Of a DNA stretch of 64,000 bases, positions 60,264 through 64,000 are shown piece by piece (within the stretch, counting starts at the first letter, position 1; each line of letters opens with the position of its first letter). The translations under genes and the position numbers were made by a program. Under the pieces are notes generated by a model. The model made no database searches, had not been told where the DNA came from, and worked only from the letters and a program-made list of their open reading frames with translations. Origin of the DNA: Parietichytrium sp. I65-24A. Lineage: Eukaryota; Sar; Bigyra; Thraustochytrida; Thraustochytriidae. The stretch is taken from NCBI GenBank assembly GCA_012862575.1, contig BLSF01000043.1:186001-250000 (forward strand). Reading direction: 5' to 3'.

Positions 60264-63200
60264 ATGGCCAACTTCTTCAAGGACATGTTCGCGCCAGAGG
60301 CCCCTCCGCGCGAAGGCAAAAACGGCTTCTTCGACCAGGTGTTCAGCGCCGCAAGGAAGACGCAGTCCACTGGCGCTCCGCAGCTGCCCGACGGCGAGGC
60401 GCTCGAGATCCTGGCGCTGCCATTCTCATCGAGGGACTCGAACAGCGGGCCTGCGCAGCCACCGCCGGCTGCTCTTCTTGCGTTCGAGGCCAACCGGAAG
60501 ATGCGCCAGGAGCAGCAGAGGAAGGAGAAAGACCGCGTGCGGCGGCTGTCCAGAGAGCGACCCGCAGAAGATGGCAGCAGTGCGGAAAGCGAGGCTGGCC
60601 AGGAAAGAAGGGATTTTGCAGAGCTTGGGCTTGATTCGGGGTACTTTGAGCCGGAGTTCAACGCTCTAGAGATGGTTTTGAAGGACCTGCCGCGCTCGAC
60701 TGGCCCGGTTTCCAGGGTGTCTCGAGGGTCAGTGGCGGACGACCCGGACATGTACATTACGGAGCAGCTGTCGCGCCTCAAGGAGCTGGAGACCATGGTG
60801 AACCAGGAGCTGTTGGCGATCGTGCAACTACACCACGCAGAACTGGCCGGGGGCATGCAAAAGGTGCAGAGCATCGATCTCGACCTCACACGGGCGATGG
60901 TCAATACGAAGAACGCGAGGCGGAGGCTCCGCACTGCTCAAAGCGCGCTGGTCAGGGGCGATCTCCGCGTTGTTCAGCTGCACCGCCGGAAAGCCAGAGC
61001 GAAGCTGGTTGCAAGCGCCTTGGCTGGCCTTGGAGATCTGGCGCTCAGGAAGCAACAAGTCGACGAGGCAGTCAGCAAAGGGGACGTCCTAGTGGCTGTC
61101 GTTCGCTGCGTCGAGACCGTAAACATGATTGAAGCGCGATTGAGCGAATTCGGTCAGCTCAAGGCTTTACTAGATCTACGAGGCACACTAATTGCCACTC
61201 TGCCAGCCCTCCGAAAGAGAGTCGACGAGGAACTTCGCAAACTCTGCAATTCCGGTCTCGACCAGAGCGGGGACGACACTTCAAAGAAGATGGAGAGCAC
61301 GAAAGAAGGGAGCGAGCGCTACGTAGGAGTTTTGCGAGCGTATTTAATCCTTGACGCGGCTATGTCCAAGCACATCTCGGAAGAGACTATCGCACGCATG
61401 CAGAACTCTCTCAGATCAGGTTTCCGGCCCGCGCCCGCACAGGGCGCTAGTATCACAGATGGGGTCGTGGGGCTGGCAGCAAGATTGGAAAGGATCGTGA
61501 TAGAAGAGACAGAGAAGGCGGTGAAATATCAGCTCGTCCTGTTTCTGCAAGACCTTGCCACCAAGAAGAAATCGATCGGGTCCTCCTTGCACACTGCAAA
61601 TACTTCCCCTTCGCTACCAGCAGAAGATGATGACAATGTCACAGAGAACGAAGACAGTGACGAAGAAGACGAGCTCGACCCAAATACAGTGGTCGCAGAC
61701 GATTCCGACGAAGTCTCCGTCGGACTGGCGCGCGGCATGTCCCTGAAAGAGATTTGCGCACAGATTCCAACGCGCGAAACAACCAAGCCGAGCCTAATCC
61801 GGCGCGTAGCCAAAGCGTATGGGAATATAACCGGAATTCTCGTTGCATACCACCAGATTGCGACTTGGCACGGACAAGTAGAGAGCACGAGCAGGGGAAA
61901 GTCGCTGTCTGACATCCTTGGCTTTGTTGAGCGTAACGAAGATGAGGAGTCCTCCACGCTACGCGACTTACTAGCGGATGGCTCCGCCTCCATTTCAACC
62001 GAAAGGTTTGTGTTTATATCCAAAGAACTGGAGGCCGGGAGGAGAACCGTGTGGACGAGAGTGCTGGAGCACATGTCAGAATTGAGCAACTGCCCAGCGT
62101 TGCGTTTCCCGTCCATGAGTTTGCACGGCTTTGGAAATCTAATCAAGCTGACGGACATTATTGGTATAGTCGGGCAGGCGTTTGGGGGGGACACCTGTGT
62201 TTTGGAGGTGCGCGCTTTTGCACGTGACCTTTGCAAGGCCTATTGCAAAGACTTCCACAAGGAGCACGTGGAGGCGCTCCACAGCTTCTTATCCAGAGAG
62301 CACTGGAGTGTCATTCAAGTGCCTTTGAGCACGCTGGGTGGGATGGACGGTCTTGTGCAGCGTGGTGTTAGCAAATTACTCTTTCGCTCGCCTTCCATGG
62401 AGGAAGACGACGATGCTGTAACTCGGACGTTCGAGGACGTCAAGTCAAGGCCATCGTCTATGGACACCTTTACTGGGCCCAACAACCCTTTTCTGAGATT
62501 GTTCCAGTCAGAAGCGCTCGACCAGGGAACTGAAGAGGGTGCCCAAAATCATAATATCACGAAAGACGTCCCAGACCCGAGCAATGCTGCGGCGGACAAT
62601 TCTGCACCACCTGAAGATGACGTGAAACCCGTCCTCACTTCGACTATCGTCAATTGCGTTGCGAAGGATGTTGGTAGCTACCTTGCTCTCATGAAGCGAA
62701 TCGCTGTCATTTCGGCTGAGGTTCTCGTCAGGCTGCAGAATCTTGTGAACACGTACATGTACGATATTGCAACCAACTTTGCCCCAACGACGCTCTTGTT
62801 TGAGGTTTTTGCTCGGCCTCACTCGCCTTTTGCGGAGCAATTCGCGGACTTGAAGAAGGCGCTTCGAGTTGTTGCAGAAGAAATGGGTGCTGGCTCGTTT
62901 CAAGTAAAGATCGTGAAGCCGAGCCCAGCAACACAGCCTCCTGCCAAAGACTTCTCAGCTTCAAGCGCAGCTAGCCGTCTCCTTCGGCGTCAATCCAACG
63001 GGAAGACCACCAAGCCGGCCGGCTCGTCTCAGTCGAGCGCAGGCAACGTTGATGTTCCGACGGTTCGCGTGATTCCGACGGCTATTCCAAAACCTGTTGT
63101 TGAGCTCCTCGGGGCTGAGAAACGAACGTTCGACAAAGGAGGCGTGCTTTGTTTGTACTCGCCGAAGAGGTCTGGTCGTGGAATCGACAACCAAGTATTA

Positions 63201-64000
63201 GCGAATCGTATTGTAGCCGCAGAATCAGTTAGCTTTGTATTCAAGCTGATGGAGTCAGCGAAACAGCAAGTCGAGGCATCCCTTCCAGCTGTGGAGCGGG
63301 CACAGGTGTCCAGGAAGGTTTTCGACGAGCTGCGGATTTCGACCGAGCAGTTCAAGGGCTTGCTTCACCGGGCCACCGCCCGGCTGTTACTCGACGTCTT
63401 TTCCCAAGACGCGGTGGGCCCAAACGCCCCTCAGTCCGATGTCACCATGCCGGCCAGCTTTGACGGCGTGCAGATGGGTCCTATTGCGCAAGCCGCGCAC
63501 GGCTCTGTGCAGTGGGAGAAAGTGAAATCGCTAAAGTCCGATGCCAACGCGTACGTTCAAAAGACTCTAGCGTGGCTCCGCAAAATTTGGGCCCACTTGC
63601 AACGAGAGAGCCGAGAAGGGACGGCGTTCCCAATCGCTGCCATTTCCAACGTGTGGCATGCCGTTCTCCACGAATGTATAGATCAAATGTTAGATGGATT
63701 TGCATCGGTCCAAGCGTGCACCACGGAAGGCCGCGCATCCATGTGTGTGGATTTGGCGACACTGTATTCTAGCTTGGCTGAAATTGGCTCGGTGGACGCG
63801 AAAACCGCGGCGAGTAAACAAAGAGTGGACGACTTTATCAAAGCCTTTTACTTTGATGAGGAAAGGAATATCATCGAGTGGATCGGTAAGAACAAAGGCC
63901 GGTACGAGCACTGGCATTTACGTAACCTCGTTCGGTTTGGAATCGGACGCACAAGCAAGGGTGCCTCAGCTACGCCCGCTATTCTCGCTGAGGTCGATAG
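60264..64000 (+). CDS. VPS50: EARP complex subunit VPS50 (syndetin/CCDC132), cut by window end
   Basis: Tethering subunit of the endosome-associated recycling protein complex. The frame is open from ATG 60264 to the last base (1245 codons); it has no stop, so the last few codons lie outside. Residues 150-250 are helical: YITEQLSRLKELETMVNQEL, LHHAELAGGMQKVQSIDLDL, NARRRLRTAQSALVRGDL, matching the VPS50/VPS54 N-terminal coiled coil. An acidic low-complexity insert follows at about 460-490. The middle has LRFPSMSLHGFGNLIKLTDI and EHWSVIQVPLS. The C-terminus has RVDDFIKAFYFDEERNIIEW, as in syndetin's terminal helices, and the frame ends a few residues before syndetin normally does. The first 140 residues are Pro/Ala-rich and lineage-specific. 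No intron seen. Confidence 0.86.
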   Translation, partial: MANFFKDMFAPEAPPREGKNGFFDQVFSAARKTQSTGAPQLPDGEALEILALPFSSRDSNSGPAQPPPAALLAFEANRKMRQEQQRKEKDRVRRLSRERPAEDGSSAESEAGQERRDFAELGLDSGYFEPEFNALEMVLKDLPRSTGPVSRVSRGSVADDPDMYITEQLSRLKELETMVNQELLAIVQLHHAELAGGMQKVQSIDLDLTRAMVNTKNARRRLRTAQSALVRGDLRVVQLHRRKARAKLVASALAGLGDLALRKQQVDEAVSKGDVLVAVVRCVETVNMIEARLSEFGQLKALLDLRGTLIATLPALRKRVDEELRKLCNSGLDQSGDDTSKKMESTKEGSERYVGVLRAYLILDAAMSKHISEETIARMQNSLRSGFRPAPAQGASITDGVVGLAARLERIVIEETEKAVKYQLVLFLQDLATKKKSIGSSLHTANTSPSLPAEDDDNVTENEDSDEEDELDPNTVVADDSDEVSVGLARGMSLKEICAQIPTRETTKPSLIRRVAKAYGNITGILVAYHQIATWHGQVESTSRGKSLSDILGFVERNEDEESSTLRDLLADGSASISTERFVFISKELEAGRRTVWTRVLEHMSELSNCPALRFPSMSLHGFGNLIKLTDIIGIVGQAFGGDTCVLEVRAFARDLCKAYCKDFHKEHVEALHSFLSREHWSVIQVPLSTLGGMDGLVQRGVSKLLFRSPSMEEDDDAVTRTFEDVKSRPSSMDTFTGPNNPFLRLFQSEALDQGTEEGAQNHNITKDVPDPSNAAADNSAPPEDDVKPVLTSTIVNCVAKDVGSYLALMKRIAVISAEVLVRLQNLVNTYMYDIATNFAPTTLLFEVFARPHSPFAEQFADLKKALRVVAEEMGAGSFQVKIVKPSPATQPPAKDFSASSAASRLLRRQSNGKTTKPAGSSQSSAGNVDVPTVRVIPTAIPKPVVELLGAEKRTFDKGGVLCLYSPKRSGRGIDNQVLANRIVAAESVSFVFKLMESAKQQVEASLPAVERAQVSRKVFDELRISTEQFKGLLHRATARLLLDVFSQDAVGPNAPQSDVTMPASFDGVQMGPIAQAAHGSVQWEKVKSLKSDANAYVQKTLAWLRKIWAHLQRESREGTAFPIAAISNVWHAVLHECIDQMLDGFASVQACTTEGRASMCVDLATLYSSLAEIGSVDAKTAASKQRVDDFIKAFYFDEERNIIEWIGKNKGRYEHWHLRNLVRFGIGRTSKGASATPAILAEVD

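Overview
The window is nuclear DNA from a eukaryotic microbe. Genes are intron-poor and lie on both strands. Introns are short (about 62-336 bp), GT-AG, and nearly all donors read GTAAGT or GTGAGT. Gene content includes a heterotrimeric G-alpha, a single-chain cyclic-nucleotide-dependent kinase, a Mediator CDK8-type kinase, retromer VPS29, EARP VPS50, Pol III subunit RPC4, eS25 and a POT1-like protein. There are no plastid or bacterial operon features. Intergenic DNA is rich in GA/CT microsatellites. This combination would suit a heterotrophic stramenopile such as a thraustochytrid (Labyrinthulomycetes), but that placement is inference; the sequence alone only establishes a unicellular-type eukaryote. 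A run of 25 N at 48043-48067 marks an assembly gap inside a CT tract.

Layout. 1-6.5 kb: G-alpha (partial, runs off the left edge) and a large secreted/membrane subtilase, both on minus. 6.5-10.5 kb: gene-poor, holding one isolated 5S rRNA gene with an upstream TATA element and several short repeats. 10.5-19.6 kb: a putative coiled-coil regulator, a membrane TKL kinase with a cyclic-nucleotide domain, a PhyH dioxygenase and a five-finger C2H2 protein. 19.6-22.4 kb: gene-poor, with a probable DNA-transposon fossil and a perfect 28-bp palindrome. 22.4-31.7 kb: patatin lipase, a PqiA-type membrane protein, VPS29, eS25 and a CC1-box coiled-coil protein. 31.7-40.1 kb: a large unidentified protein, RidA, an SLC25 carrier and CDK8-like kinase. 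41.1-50 kb: POT1-like/PDZ protein, a predicted myristoylated protein, CacyBP/SIP, two small minus-strand genes and RPC4. 50.5-58.7 kb: the three-cNBD PKG-like kinase, a 3.6-kb gene-free stretch, a type I membrane protein and a FABP-like protein. 60.3-64 kb: VPS50, cut by the right edge.

How the genes relate: no operon-like grouping is evident. Recurrent themes are nucleotide signalling (G-alpha and two cNBD kinases), endosomal sorting (VPS29, VPS50), Pol III (5S and RPC4) and lipid handling (PhyH, patatin, PqiA-like, FABP-like, peroxisomal-type carrier). Several architectures are unusual: 6TM-TKL-cNBD, POT1-like OB folds with a terminal PDZ-like domain, and a subtilase with a cytosolic WW domain. 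Several genes (G-alpha, the TKL kinase, the PqiA-like protein, VPS29, eS25, CDK8-like, the 1127-residue protein, the FABP-like protein and the small basic protein) were assembled here across introns by reading splice sites by eye.
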